Shown piece after piece: positions 30,830 to 39,663 of a stretch of 64,000 bases of DNA. The notes beneath the pieces were generated by a model, which worked only from the letters and a program-made list of their open reading frames with translations, had not been told where the DNA came from and ran no database searches. The first letter of the stretch is position 1, and each line of letters starts with the position of its first letter. The stretch comes from DATAUD01 sp036501665 (GTDB lineage: Bacteria; Verrucomicrobiota; Verrucomicrobiia; Limisphaerales; Palsa-1400): assembly GCA_036501665.1 (NCBI GenBank), contig DASXZW010000060.1:1-64000 (forward strand), written 5' to 3'. The translations under genes were made by a program, and so were the position numbers.

Positions 30830-32561
30830 ATCCATTGCGATATTGGCGTTGGCTGTCGGGCTGCTTTTCCTGATGTCGCCCTTGGTGGACCACTTTTTTC
30901 CGCCAAAATCAGTCCCCATCGCTGTCGAAGACACTACGACCAATAAGCCTATCGCGCAAAGTGTCGCGACCCCGGCTCCGATGCCCTCACCTGCACCCAT
31001 TGCACAAAAGCACACTGTCGCGCAGATCATCACCGTCTCAAACGAAGATTTGACCTGGCACTTCACTTCCGATGGCGGCGGTTTGGCGACCGTCGATCTG
31101 CGTAAATACCCCGCAGTCATCAAGCGACCCTCAAAGGATTCTGCCCCAAGCAGCCCCGCAAGTTTAAATACCAACGCCGAAGTCCCGATTTTTAGCTTGG
31201 TTGGCGGCGGCATCCAGGGTGACAACGATTTTACTTTAACTCAATCGGGCCAAACCATTCGCGCCGAAAAATCCCTGGCCAACGGCCTTCGCCTAATCAA
31301 GGAATTCAATCTCGGGACAAATTGCTTTTTCAACGCCACCGTTTCGCTGCAAAACACCAGTTCAAAGCCTGTCATGTTGCCCGAACGGGAGTTGGTCATC
31401 GGCACCGCGACTGCCGTTGGGCCTTTGGATGATCCGACGGCCATCGGCGGCCTCTGGTATAACGGCGTTAAATCGCAAAATATCAAAGCCGCCTGGTTCG
31501 CCAATCGAACGCTCGGCTGCATCCCCGGCACCCCGCGCGATCACTATGACGAAGGAGCAAGCAACGTGGTTTGGGGTGCAGTTCACAACCAGTTTTTTGC
31601 CTTCGCAACCATCCCTTCCAATCCCGCCCCGCGAATGGTGATCGACCGGATTAGCGTTCCCGCGCCGGAGTTGCAGGAGCCGACCAACAGCACGAGCGCT
31701 TTTCTAACCAATGGTTATCAAGCCGGGTTCATGTACCCCGCCGCCATTCTCGCGCCCGGCCAAACGTTGCGGAACAATTTTACGATTTACGCGGGACCCA
31801 AGGAATACAACCGCCTGGCTCAAATGGGCCAGACGATGAACAACAACCTGGACCTCATCATGGATTTCACCGGGGTCTTTGGGTTTTTCTCCAAGTTGAT
31901 GCTGCTCTCCATGAACGGCCTTCATGCCCTGGACTTGCCTTACGGCTGGACCGTTATCGCCATCACAGTTATTCTGAAACTGGTCTTCTGGCCGCTGACC
32001 AAAGCCAGCATCCGCTCGCAGAAGAAGATGCAGGCGCTGCAACCGCAGCTTAAGGAAATCAGCGACAAGTACAAGGATGACCCCCTTAAAAAGCATCAGA
32101 AAACCACCGAATTTCTCAAAGAACAGAAAGTCAGCCAGTTCGGCAGCTGCCTTCCAACCGTGTTGCAAATTCCGGTGTTCATCGGTTTTTATTGGATGCT
32201 CCGCAATGCGATTGAACTTCGCGGCGCGCATTTCCTTTGGATCTATGATCTCTCCCAACCGGACACAATCGCCATTATCGCGGGATTTCCGGTCAACCTC
32301 CTGCCGCTGATTATGGGAGTAACGCAATTATGGCAGGCCCAATTGACTCCGCCCGCTCCGGGCATGGACCCAGGGCAGCAAAAGATCATGAAGTTCATGC
32401 CGTTGATATTCCTGGCCGCATTTTATCGGATGTCTTCGGGCCTGACTCTGTACTGGACTGTTCAGAATTTGCTCAGCATCGTGCAGATGAAAATCACAAA
32501 AAACATTGATGTCGAGAAGACTCCCGCACCCGCCCTTGCGCCGGCGCGGAAACGAAAGTAA
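30819..32561 (+). CDS. yidC: Membrane protein insertase YidC
   Basis: The protein is 580 aa from the ATG at 30819, which has AGGAG six bases upstream and overlaps the yidD end. It has an N-terminal membrane helix (SIAILALAVGLLFLMSPLV), a long periplasmic beta domain (about residues 60-350), then the conserved C-terminal five-helix core: GFFSKLMLLSMNGLHALDLP, YGWTVIAITVILKLVFWPLT, KKMQALQPQLKEISDKYKDD and VLQIPVFIGFYWMLRNAIEL. The domain layout is that of Gram-negative YidC. The C-terminal tail is basic (ALAPARKRK), as in ribosome-binding tails. Confidence 0.96.
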   Translation: MDRKSIAILALAVGLLFLMSPLVDHFFPPKSVPIAVEDTTTNKPIAQSVATPAPMPSPAPIAQKHTVAQIITVSNEDLTWHFTSDGGGLATVDLRKYPAVIKRPSKDSAPSSPASLNTNAEVPIFSLVGGGIQGDNDFTLTQSGQTIRAEKSLANGLRLIKEFNLGTNCFFNATVSLQNTSSKPVMLPERELVIGTATAVGPLDDPTAIGGLWYNGVKSQNIKAAWFANRTLGCIPGTPRDHYDEGASNVVWGAVHNQFFAFATIPSNPAPRMVIDRISVPAPELQEPTNSTSAFLTNGYQAGFMYPAAILAPGQTLRNNFTIYAGPKEYNRLAQMGQTMNNNLDLIMDFTGVFGFFSKLMLLSMNGLHALDLPYGWTVIAITVILKLVFWPLTKASIRSQKKMQALQPQLKEISDKYKDDPLKKHQKTTEFLKEQKVSQFGSCLPTVLQIPVFIGFYWMLRNAIELRGAHFLWIYDLSQPDTIAIIAGFPVNLLPLIMGVTQLWQAQLTPPAPGMDPGQQKIMKFMPLIFLAAFYRMSSGLTLYWTVQNLLSIVQMKITKNIDVEKTPAPALAPARKRK

Positions 32562-32612
32562 CAGTTGACAGCTTCCGGCATTCCGGCCACAAATAGGCGA
32601 CACTAACCATCT

Positions 32613-33062
32613 ATGCCAACTCAACCCAAAGAAATAGCCGAACAACTTCTGAAACTTCTGGGATTTGAAGTGACGGTCGAAGAACACAAATTGGACGACG
32701 GAATTTTTATAGACGTCAAAACCGACGATTCTGGTCGGCTCATTGGGCGGCAGGGGCAGACTTTGTCTGACTTGCAATACATCACCAACCGAATTCTTTT
32801 TCAGCAGGACCAAAATTCGCCGAAGGTATTGATCGACGTGGGCGGCTATCGCGCCAAGGCCCGCGAGGCGCTGGTACAAAAGGCGCAGGCTGCGGCGGAA
32901 AAAGTCCGACGCTGGGGAGACATCGTGGAAATGGAGCCGATGAGCGCGTTTGACCGCCGCATCATCTACAATTCACTAAAGGACGACCCAACGATTGAAG
33001 CCTCCAGCGTCGAAGTCGAAGGTACAGACAAAAAAGCAATTCTCCTCCGTCCCAAACACTGA
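32613..33062 (+). CDS. Jag/KhpB-like KH-R3H RNA-binding protein
   Basis: The protein is 149 aa. KH region: GRLIGRQGQTLSDLQYITNR with the GRQG loop (44-48). R3H region: MEPMSAFDRRIIYNSLKDDP. The Jag N-terminal domain found in Firmicutes SpoIIIJ-associated proteins is missing, which is usual for shorter relatives. Position after yidC is the normal cluster order. An RNA-binding role is known for the family; targets here are unknown. A strong terminator follows the stop. Confidence 0.92.
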   Translation: MPTQPKEIAEQLLKLLGFEVTVEEHKLDDGIFIDVKTDDSGRLIGRQGQTLSDLQYITNRILFQQDQNSPKVLIDVGGYRAKAREALVQKAQAAAEKVRRWGDIVEMEPMSAFDRRIIYNSLKDDPTIEASSVEVEGTDKKAILLRPKH

Positions 33063-33092
33063 GGGCGACAAAGGATTTCTAGGCTCACGAGT

Positions 33093-33134
33093 CGCGCGAA
33101 GCGTTTGGAGTGCGGGAGCTTGCTCCCGCTTTTT
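33093..33134 (+). terminator. Intrinsic terminator formed from a family A half-repeat
   Basis: GCGGGAGC, TT, GCTCCCGC (33112-33129) form a perfect 8-bp stem followed by TTTTT (33130-33134). The flank CGCGAAGCGTTTGGAGTGCG just before it matches the right arm of the family A repeat, so the terminator of the rpmH-jag operon appears to be a variant of that repeat. Confidence 0.85.
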
Positions 33135-33205
33135 GATTGACAAAAGCGACACCAAGCAGGCGCAATCCAAACGCTTTGCGCTCAAGTGGCTGTCAAATAT
33201 TCTGA

Positions 33206-34174
33206 TTACTTGCGCTTTCGCCATTCAACCTTCGGCGGCTCAGGCAAACCTTGCGCGCGAAGCGCTGTGCGGAAATGAGTCTTTGAAACCTTCACAAGTT
33301 CACCGGCGCCAAAACGCGTGACGAAGTCTTTCGCCGCTGCATCTACCGCTGCTGAAGCGCCTTTCGGAAATTCCATTTCGTATTTCTTCCCCAGGTTGCG
33401 CAGGCGGGTGACAAATTCATTTCGCGCGAGTATTGACGCGGCGGCGACAGCGAGGTCTTCTTCCGCTTTGTGGCGCTGAACATGTTCGATCTGTTTGCCG
33501 AGCTTCATCAAGGCCTTCGAGATAACGCCCTTGTCGTGCGCAAATTGATCGCTGATCGCGCGCACCGGTGGCGGATTCATTCGATAAACCATCGCCATCA
33601 AATTCTCGATGACACGCGCATGTCCCCAGGCGAGCAGGATATTCACGCTTCCCATTTCGCCGTACATTCGGTTATAGGCTTCGTTGCCAATCGGGACGAC
33701 AGCGTGAACACAGCCGGGTGTGTCGCGAATCATTTGCGCCAATTCCGCGATGCGCCGGTCACTTCCAATATTTTTTGAATCGCGGATGCCGGCAGCCTGC
33801 CACGGCGCGATCATCGTCTCGTTGATATAGACGCCCGCGATGCACATCGGTCCGAAGAAATCGCCCTTGCCGCTTTCGTCAACACCAATTCTCGGCGCGA
33901 GCAATTCGGGATTTAAAATGGTCTCGTAACCGAGCTTGACCTCTTGGAGGATTTTCGGCTCAAGAACGAACTCAACAAAATCCTGCGTCCCTTTTCCCTG
34001 CACCACCAGCTTGCCGCTTTCGTAAAAGACGACATTTGTTTTTTCCTTCTCCCCGGCAAACCGCGCGTAAGGGACTTCGCGGAATTTGTAATCGTTCCCG
34101 CTTAAATATTCATGCAGCGTGTTCGACTGTGCGTCGGTCAGCTTGCAGGTATAAATGGTCAGAGGCTGTTGCAC
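33206..34174 (-). CDS. rnhC: Ribonuclease HIII
   Basis: The protein is 322 aa. An N-terminal TBP-like substrate-binding domain (residues 1-90, with YKFREVPYARFAGEKEKTNV) precedes the RNase H core APRIGVDESGKGDFFGP, where D99 and E100 begin the DEDE catalytic set; KAEEDLAVAAASILARNEFV is the later conserved block. It removes RNA from RNA/DNA hybrids. RNase HIII instead of HII is typical of Firmicutes, Chlamydiae and some Verrucomicrobia. The gene is divergent from mutY, 50 bp apart. Confidence 0.95.
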   Translation of the reverse strand: MQQPLTIYTCKLTDAQSNTLHEYLSGNDYKFREVPYARFAGEKEKTNVVFYESGKLVVQGKGTQDFVEFVLEPKILQEVKLGYETILNPELLAPRIGVDESGKGDFFGPMCIAGVYINETMIAPWQAAGIRDSKNIGSDRRIAELAQMIRDTPGCVHAVVPIGNEAYNRMYGEMGSVNILLAWGHARVIENLMAMVYRMNPPPVRAISDQFAHDKGVISKALMKLGKQIEHVQRHKAEEDLAVAAASILARNEFVTRLRNLGKKYEMEFPKGASAAVDAAAKDFVTRFGAGELVKVSKTHFRTALRAQGLPEPPKVEWRKRK

Positions 34175-34224
34175 TGTGGCAAAAATAGCTCGACGCGCAC
34201 TGAAAATAAATAATCATTTGCGCC

Positions 34225-35292
34225 GTGCTTCCGCCGATTTCCCGAGTGCCTGTAAAACTGGTGACATGGTTCGAGCAAAACGCCCGCGATCTTCCGTGGC
34301 GCCGCTCGAACGATCCTTACGCCGTGTGGGTTTCGGAGATCATGCTGCAGCAGACCCAGGTCGCTACGGTGATTCCATATTTTGAGCGGTGGATGCGGGC
34401 ATTTCCGACTGTCCAATCATTTGCCGCCGCGCCGCGCGAAGGGACGCTCAAGTTGTGGGAAGGCCTGGGATACTACACACGAGTCGCCAATGCTCAACGG
34501 GCAGCGGGAGAAATCGTCGCAAAGCACGGGGGGCGATTTCCTTCAAAGTTCGAGGACATTCTCGCGCTGCCGGGCATTGGCCGATACACGGCGGGGGCCA
34601 TTTCCAGCATTGCGTTCGGCCAGCCGAGACCAATTCTTGACGGAAATGTGATTCGCGTACTGACACGGCTGTTCGCAATAGCCGGCGATCCGCGCGAAAA
34701 AAGCGTCAATGCTCGCTTGTGGGAGCTCGCCGAAAAACTGGTCTCGACGAAGGGAATCGATCCCTCGAAGCTCAACCAAGCGCTCATGGAACTTGGCGCT
34801 CTAGTGTGCCTGCCACGACAGCCTCAATGCGACAAATGTCCAGTGCGAGGGTATTGCGTAGCGTTTCGTGATGGAAAAGTTGCGATGTACCCGGCCACGG
34901 CCAAGAGAGAATCCGCCACGCAACGCCGGTTTATTGCCTTGGTGGTGAAAGAGCAGGGGAAGTTTCTCGTCCGGAGGCGGGCCGATGGCGTTGTGAATGC
35001 GGGGTTGTGGGAATTTCCAAACCTTGAAATTCCAGTCACAACGAAGAACCCGATGTCGCTGGCCGCGCCATTTGAAATAACTTCGGCCGCGCCTTTCCTG
35101 TCCTTTCGGCATTCCATCACGCGATACCGCATTCTATTGGAGGCATTTCATGCCACGAGGCCGGAGGGAACAAAGTCGGATGGTGTTTGGAAGACTATGA
35201 GCCAGATGAAGCGGTTGCCCTTCACCGCAGCTCACGGAAGAATTCTAAAAGCTGTGGGTGCGTTGCTTGTCAATAAAGCCTCTTCAAAATAA
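34225..35292 (+). CDS. mutY: A/G-specific adenine glycosylase MutY
   Basis: The protein is 355 aa, starting at a GTG. It excises adenine paired with 8-oxoguanine. E38 in WVSEIMLQQTQV and D139 in PILDGNVIRVL are the catalytic pair. LPGIGRYTAGA (115-125) is the helix-hairpin-helix. The 4Fe-4S cluster ligands are C195, C202, C205 and C211. The C-terminal NUDIX-like domain (RFIALVVKEQGKFLVRRRAD onward) checks for 8-oxoguanine. No frameshift is seen. Confidence 0.96.
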   Translation: MLPPISRVPVKLVTWFEQNARDLPWRRSNDPYAVWVSEIMLQQTQVATVIPYFERWMRAFPTVQSFAAAPREGTLKLWEGLGYYTRVANAQRAAGEIVAKHGGRFPSKFEDILALPGIGRYTAGAISSIAFGQPRPILDGNVIRVLTRLFAIAGDPREKSVNARLWELAEKLVSTKGIDPSKLNQALMELGALVCLPRQPQCDKCPVRGYCVAFRDGKVAMYPATAKRESATQRRFIALVVKEQGKFLVRRRADGVVNAGLWEFPNLEIPVTTKNPMSLAAPFEITSAAPFLSFRHSITRYRILLEAFHATRPEGTKSDGVWKTMSQMKRLPFTAAHGRILKAVGALLVNKASSK

Positions 35293-35295
35293 ACC

Positions 35296-35369
35296 CGCGC
35301 AGAGGCGCGGAGCACGCAGAGATAAAAAGTATTGACTGATATCCTCTGCGATCTCAGCACCTCTGCGCG
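35296..35369. repeat. Inverted repeat after mutY
   Basis: CGCGCAGAGG (35296-35305) pairs with CCTCTGCGCG (35360-35369), and inside it CGCAGAG (35315-35321) pairs with CTCTGCG (35344-35350). It lies between convergent genes and could terminate both. It belongs to yet another palindromic type, seen once here. Confidence 0.6.
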
Positions 35370-35385
35370 AAAAAAATTGGCCTGT

Positions 35386-35607
35386 TTAAGGGGTGCTGTG
35401 CCGTCGAGTCAGAGATCGGGCCGAAACGATGTGCAATGGATCGATTTCGTTAATGAACCCCTCTTTGTCAACAACAGCAATATAGTATTTGCCGATGAGA
35501 ATAAACTCGGGATGCGGTATATTGAACTTTCGCCCGTCCGTTGTGCAAATTTCAAACGGGCTAAATCCACCGCCGCTGACGCGCTTCTTCAACTCCCGAA
35601 TGTTCAC
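35386..35607 (-). CDS. Small conserved protein, paralogue of the gene at 13846
   Basis: The protein is 73 aa. MNIRELKKRVSGGGFSPFEI followed by CTTDGRKFNIPHPEFILIGK and YYIAVVDKEGFI shows the same layout as the protein at 13846. It sits after the rplI-containing minus-strand cluster, 45 bp downstream of rplI. The mix of an N-terminal helix with a short beta meander suggests a small folded regulator or binding protein, but no function is known to me. Confidence 0.65.
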   Translation of the reverse strand: MNIRELKKRVSGGGFSPFEICTTDGRKFNIPHPEFILIGKYYIAVVDKEGFINEIDPLHIVSARSLTRRHSTP

Positions 35608-35652
35608 GTTGGGAATTTAATTGCCTCGCTGACCGCAGTCAATTTACTTCGT

Positions 35653-36300
35653 TTATTCGCCCTTGGAAGCCTTCTCGGACTTTGCAGCGCGCGGCTTGCG
35701 TTCAGGGCGCTGGGACTTCTCAGCAGGCGCGGCTGCGGCGGGTTGCTCGTCACGAGACCTCTCGGTGCGCTTGTGGCCGCGAGATTCAGTCTTGACTGGC
35801 TCCTGGCCTTGCTCGTTCCGGGGCACCTCCACGTTGGCGGCAGCGGTGGAGCTTTCCACGCGGACTTTGAGCTTGGCGTGGACTTCGGAATGAAGGCGCA
35901 GGTCGATTTCGTGCTCGCCAATGGTTTTAATTGGGTGCTCGAGATGGATTTTCTTCTTATCAAGGACGACGTCGAATTGGGTCTTCAACTGGTCGGCAAT
36001 CATCCCGGCGGTGACTGCGCCGAACATCTTGCCATCGTCGCCGGTCTTGACTTGGATCACGGCGATCAGCTTTGAGATGCTCTTGGAAAGCTCTGACATC
36101 GTGTTGAACTCGTGCGCTTCACGCTCGGCGCGACGCTGCTTGAGAGCTTCGATGCGGCGTTTGTTCGCGCCAGTCAGCGGCACGGCCATTCCTTGCGGAA
36201 AGAGGTAGTTGCGGGCGTAACCGGGGGCGACCTTGACCAGGTCGGATTCGCCGCCGAGGCCGACAATATTTTGGATGAGAATAACTTCAGTTTTTGGCAT
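35653..36300 (-). CDS. rplI: Ribosomal protein L9 with long basic/acidic tail
   Basis: The protein is 215 aa, longer than the usual ~150. EVILIQNIVGLGGESDLVKV and APGYARNYLFPQGMAVPLTG are the N-terminal L9 domain, followed by the central helix and the C-terminal domain (GEHEIDLRLHSEVHAKLKVR). After residue about 150 there is an added charged low-complexity tail (rich in E, K, R, A, P). The gene follows ssb after 12 bases. The rpsR gene that usually lies between ssb and rplI is absent. Confidence 0.95.
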   Translation of the reverse strand: MPKTEVILIQNIVGLGGESDLVKVAPGYARNYLFPQGMAVPLTGANKRRIEALKQRRAEREAHEFNTMSELSKSISKLIAVIQVKTGDDGKMFGAVTAGMIADQLKTQFDVVLDKKKIHLEHPIKTIGEHEIDLRLHSEVHAKLKVRVESSTAAANVEVPRNEQGQEPVKTESRGHKRTERSRDEQPAAAAPAEKSQRPERKPRAAKSEKASKGE

Positions 36301-36312
36301 AAAATTAAAATG

Positions 36313-36780
36313 TTAAAATGGGACGTCGTCGTCTTCCGCGCCGGGACCTTCGGCATCCGAAGGAGCGGATGGCTTGGGGGCAGGGGGCGCGGAGTTTGAA
36401 CGGCGAGGAGACTCTGACGGGGACGAGGGCGCTCCACCTTCAGGGCGATTGGAATCAATGAACGAAAACGACTCCAAGACGACCTTAAGTTTGCTATGCT
36501 TTTGATGGGTGTTCTTGTCTTCCCAAGTATCCTGCTTAAGGCGGCCTTCAACCAACAGCGGGCGGCCTTTGCGCATGTACTGGGCAATGACTTCGCCCTG
36601 GCGCCCCCAAGCCTCGATATCAATAAAGTTCACTTCCTCCTTGGATTCGCCGGATTCGCTTTTCCAAGTGCGATTAACCGCAAGAGTGAATTGGGCCACT
36701 GCGGTGCCTTTGGGCGTGTAGCGCAACTCGGGATCGCGCGTCAGGTTGCCCGCCAGAATGACTTTGTTGAAGCTGGCCAT
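36313..36780 (-). CDS. ssb: Single-stranded DNA-binding protein
   Basis: The protein is 155 aa. OB fold: NKVILAGNLTRDPELRYTPK, FIDIEAWGRQGEVIAQYMRK and RPLLVEGRLKQDTWED. The C-terminal linker is proline/serine-rich and ends in the acidic tip EDDDVPF, which recruits partner proteins. It lies between rpsF and rplI, the common location for ssb, with four bases after rpsF's stop. Confidence 0.96.
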   Translation of the reverse strand: MASFNKVILAGNLTRDPELRYTPKGTAVAQFTLAVNRTWKSESGESKEEVNFIDIEAWGRQGEVIAQYMRKGRPLLVEGRLKQDTWEDKNTHQKHSKLKVVLESFSFIDSNRPEGGAPSSPSESPRRSNSAPPAPKPSAPSDAEGPGAEDDDVPF

Positions 36781-36784
36781 GTTC

Positions 36785-37096
36785 CTAGGCCGCGACTGCC
36801 GGTTTCGGCGCTGGTGCGTGAGTGAACAGGACGCGGAAAATCTCTTCGTTGTTCGTAAAGCGCTGGTTCAACGTCGAAACAATCGCCGGTCCGCCTTCAA
36901 ATACGAAATTTACGTAAAAGCCACCGGTGAATTTGCGATCGGCGACGCGCGAAAAGGACTTTTTATCCATTTTCTGCACGGTTTCGACTTTGCCGCCAGC
37001 GGCGGTGATTTCGGCGGAAATTTTGTCGATGGTGTCCTTAATCGACTCTTCTTTGCCGCTCGTATTTAATATAAATAAGCCTTCGTAACGTTTCAC
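36785..37096 (-). CDS. rpsF: Ribosomal protein S6
   Basis: The protein is 103 aa, starting at GTG. MKRYEGLFILNTSGKEESIK and DRKFTGGFYVNFVFEGGPAI match S6. The C-terminus is a short Ala/Pro tail without the long acidic extension of some species. It is first of the rpsF-ssb-rplI run and follows pth after about 29 bases on the same strand. Confidence 0.93.
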   Translation of the reverse strand: MKRYEGLFILNTSGKEESIKDTIDKISAEITAAGGKVETVQKMDKKSFSRVADRKFTGGFYVNFVFEGGPAIVSTLNQRFTNNEEIFRVLFTHAPAPKPAVAA

Positions 37097-37125
37097 TTTG
37101 ATCCTTTTACCTTTATCAGCCTTGA

Positions 37126-37737
37126 TTAGCCTTGATTGGCTTTATCAGGCGGAGCCGATACGGCCCCATTAAATCTGTTCATCGCCGCCTGGATGCCTTC
37201 CGTTAGCCAGCATTCCACCTGCCGACATGCGCGATCCACAACTTCCTGAACCACAGGGCGTTCTGCCGCTGCGAAGCGTCCCAAAACATAGTCCGCTATC
37301 TCCCGGTCATCGTCCCGGCGACGCCCAATACCGATCCGCAATCGCGGATAAGCCCGGGTTCCCATCTGCTTTTCGACCGATTCCAACCCGTGATGGCCAC
37401 CGCAACTGCCATCAGCCCTCAATCTGAGCTGTCCGAGCGGCAAATCCGCATCATCCAGCACGACCAACACTTTATCCGGCGGCAACTGATAAAATCTGCT
37501 AACCGCTGCAACCGCCTCGCCGCTGGCGTTCATGAACGTCTGCGGCTGACACAAAGTCACTTTCCTGCCATCGCGCTCCGCCTTCGCGAGGCGCGCATTA
37601 AACCGTTTGTTCGTGTTCCAAACGGCACTCCACTGATCCGCCAGACGTTCCACAACGGCAAACCCGATATTGTGGCGGGTGGCGGCGTAATCGGGACCCG
37701 GATTGCCAAGTCCCGCAATGAGAAACAAATTCTCCAA
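37126..37737 (-). CDS. pth: Peptidyl-tRNA hydrolase
   Basis: The protein is 203 aa, starting at a TTG. LIAGLGNPGPDYAATRHNIG holds N12, Y17 and the catalytic His of RHNIG in this numbering; VTLCQPQTFMNASGEAV and LVVLDDADLPLGQLRLRADG followed by SCGGHHGLESV are the later conserved blocks. It frees peptidyl-tRNAs that drop off ribosomes. The position behind rplY (L25) is the widespread order. Confidence 0.96.
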   Translation of the reverse strand: MENLFLIAGLGNPGPDYAATRHNIGFAVVERLADQWSAVWNTNKRFNARLAKAERDGRKVTLCQPQTFMNASGEAVAAVSRFYQLPPDKVLVVLDDADLPLGQLRLRADGSCGGHHGLESVEKQMGTRAYPRLRIGIGRRRDDDREIADYVLGRFAAAERPVVQEVVDRACRQVECWLTEGIQAAMNRFNGAVSAPPDKANQG

Positions 37738-37752
37738 TCACGCGCGAAAGTC

Positions 37753-38541
37753 TTATTTCTTCTTTTCCGGCTTCTTGTCGCCGGCTTTCTCGGCGGGAGC
37801 AGCGGCTTTGTCGCCCGGCTTGGCTGCGCCTTTTGCGTCCTTGCCAGGGGCAGCACCCTTGGCTGCGCCAGCCTTGGCATCGCCTTCGGCGCCGTCTTCC
37901 TTCTTTTCCTTGAGCATTTCGACTTCGCCACCAGGAGTCGTCGCCGATTCCAAAGTGGCGGCTTCCTGGGCTTCGCTGACCGGCGCTGCCACGGAAAGAA
38001 CGGGAACCTTCTTGTCGCCGAGGATTTCGACGCCAGCAGGAGCCTTTATTTCACCGATATGAATGGACTTGCCGATTTCAAGGGCAGAGACATCGACAAT
38101 CAAGGCTTCAGGCAAATCTTTTGGAAGGGCGCACACTTTCAGCTTGAACAAGACGTGTTCAAGAGTGCCGCCACCGGTCTTGACGCCAACAGCTTCGCCG
38201 ACTGATTCGACTGGAACCATGACTGTAACTTTTTCGTTCTCAGCCACTTCGTGCAAATCGACGTGGAGCAGGCTGTGGGTAAGCACATGGTGCTGGACTT
38301 CCTGCATCAGCGCCAGGCGCTTGGGCTTGGCATCGCCCTGCACGGATAAATCAAGCAGCACGATCTCAGAATGAGCGTCGTGCATGACGTCCTGGATGTC
38401 TTTAAGGTTGATCTCAAGACTTTGCGGCGGGTTGTGGCGGCCATAAATGACGGCTGGAACGCGACCGGAAGAGCGCAACTTCTTTGCCCCGGCCCTACGA
38501 CCCAATGTCCGCTGAAAAGCGGTTAAAGCGACAGATTTCAT
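37753..38541 (-). CDS. rplY: Ribosomal protein L25 (CTC/TL5 family)
   Basis: The protein is 262 aa. The N-terminal 5S rRNA-binding domain is LRSSGRVPAVIYGRHNPPQS and the CTC C-terminal domain follows (VTVMVPVESVGEAVGVKTGG to GVEILGDKKVPVLSVAAP). After about residue 195 there is an Ala/Gly/Lys-rich tail (repeated GAAKG, KPGDKAA, EKAGDKKPEKKK). The tail length is unusual but low-complexity tails of this kind recur in this genome (rplI, ssb). prs lies upstream. Confidence 0.94.
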   Translation of the reverse strand: MKSVALTAFQRTLGRRAGAKKLRSSGRVPAVIYGRHNPPQSLEINLKDIQDVMHDAHSEIVLLDLSVQGDAKPKRLALMQEVQHHVLTHSLLHVDLHEVAENEKVTVMVPVESVGEAVGVKTGGGTLEHVLFKLKVCALPKDLPEALIVDVSALEIGKSIHIGEIKAPAGVEILGDKKVPVLSVAAPVSEAQEAATLESATTPGGEVEMLKEKKEDGAEGDAKAGAAKGAAPGKDAKGAAKPGDKAAAPAEKAGDKKPEKKK

Positions 38542-38564
38542 CTTTGTTACCTTTTACTTGAAGA

Positions 38565-38580
38565 CTGGCCATTTGGCCAG
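38565..38580 (-). repeat. Hairpin between prs and rplY
   Basis: CTGGCCA, TT, TGGCCAG form a perfect 7-bp stem right after the prs stop codon. There is no U-tract after it in the direction of transcription, so it is more likely a processing or attenuating hairpin than a full terminator. Confidence 0.45.
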
Positions 38581-38581
38581 C

Positions 38582-39526
38582 TTAACTGGTGCGTCCGCCG
38601 TTAAAATCGAACAGCGACGTGATCGACGAATTGCAATTAATCCGTTTGATCGCCTCGCCCAAAAGCGGGGCCACCGATAGCGTTGTAATCTTCACCCCGG
38701 TTATCTCGGGGCGTAGGACAGTATCAGTAGTTATCAATTCGTCAATATTGGATTTTCGCAATCTTTGGATTCCCAAATCGTTGAGGAGGGCGTGAGAAAC
38801 ACATGCGATGATCTTTTTTGCGCCTTTTTTCTTGAGCAACGCGGCCGCGCTGCAGAGGGTCCCGGCGGTTTCCGTGAGATCGTCAACGAGGAGAACGTTG
38901 CGTCCGCGAATTTCGCCGATGACGGCCATCGCTTCGATTTCGGTGGCGCTTTTTCTCCGCTTGGCGACGATGGCCAGGCCGGATTCGAGCACTTGCGAGT
39001 AGGCGTGGGCCATTTTCAAACCACCAACATCCGGGCTGACGACCACGAGGTCGGGGAGTTTTTTGCTCTTGATGTATTCGTACATCACGGGCGCGGCGTA
39101 AAGGTGATCGACCGGGATATCGAAGAAGCCCTGGATCTGCTGGGCGTGCAGGTCCATAGTCAATACTCGGTTTGCGCCGGCGGCGACAAGGAGGTTGGCG
39201 ACCAGTTTCGCGGTGATGGGCACACGGGGCTGATCTTTACGATCCTGCCGGGCGTATCCGTAAAAAGGGAGCACCGCAGTGATGCGCGAAGCGCTCGCGC
39301 GCCGCACGGCATCCATCATGATGAACATTTCCATCAGATGGTGATTGGTCGGCGGACTGGAGGATTGAACAATAAAAACGTCTTCGCCCCGGACGTTTTC
39401 CTCAATCTTGACAAAGGTTTCGCCATCGGGAAATGACGAGACGGTGCATTTGCCCAGTTCCATGTTGATGGACGCGGCGATGCTTTTGGCCAATGGCGTG
39501 TTGGACGTGCCGGAGAAAATTTTCAC
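38582..39526 (-). CDS. prs: Ribose-phosphate pyrophosphokinase
   Basis: The protein is 314 aa, starting at GTG. It makes PRPP from ribose 5-phosphate and ATP. Conserved blocks include FSGTSNTPLAKSIAASINME, FPDGETFVKIEENVRGEDVF, YARQDRKDQPRVPITAKLVA and VVSPDVGGLKMA, plus NVLLVDDLTETAGTLCSAAA, the PRPP-binding loop. It leads the prs-rplY-pth-rpsF-ssb-rplI gene run. Confidence 0.97.
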   Translation of the reverse strand: MKIFSGTSNTPLAKSIAASINMELGKCTVSSFPDGETFVKIEENVRGEDVFIVQSSSPPTNHHLMEMFIMMDAVRRASASRITAVLPFYGYARQDRKDQPRVPITAKLVANLLVAAGANRVLTMDLHAQQIQGFFDIPVDHLYAAPVMYEYIKSKKLPDLVVVSPDVGGLKMAHAYSQVLESGLAIVAKRRKSATEIEAMAVIGEIRGRNVLLVDDLTETAGTLCSAAALLKKKGAKKIIACVSHALLNDLGIQRLRKSNIDELITTDTVLRPEITGVKITTLSVAPLLGEAIKRINCNSSITSLFDFNGGRTS

Positions 39527-39663
39527 AGATAGTCAATGGGACAGTTCAAGCGACGCGAAACTGTAACAACCGGCGCAAACGCCGCAAGCATCATTTTGGC
39601 GCGGTATTTCGGCGGTTTTGGATTCTCACGGAATGAAACTCCAGTTGGCAGTTCCTACGTCTG

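Noticed and set aside
35332..36075. Plus-strand 247-aa frame opposite rplI.
   Set aside because: The opposite strand encodes clear L9 ribosomal protein; the frame is a shadow of it and of the small protein at 35386.
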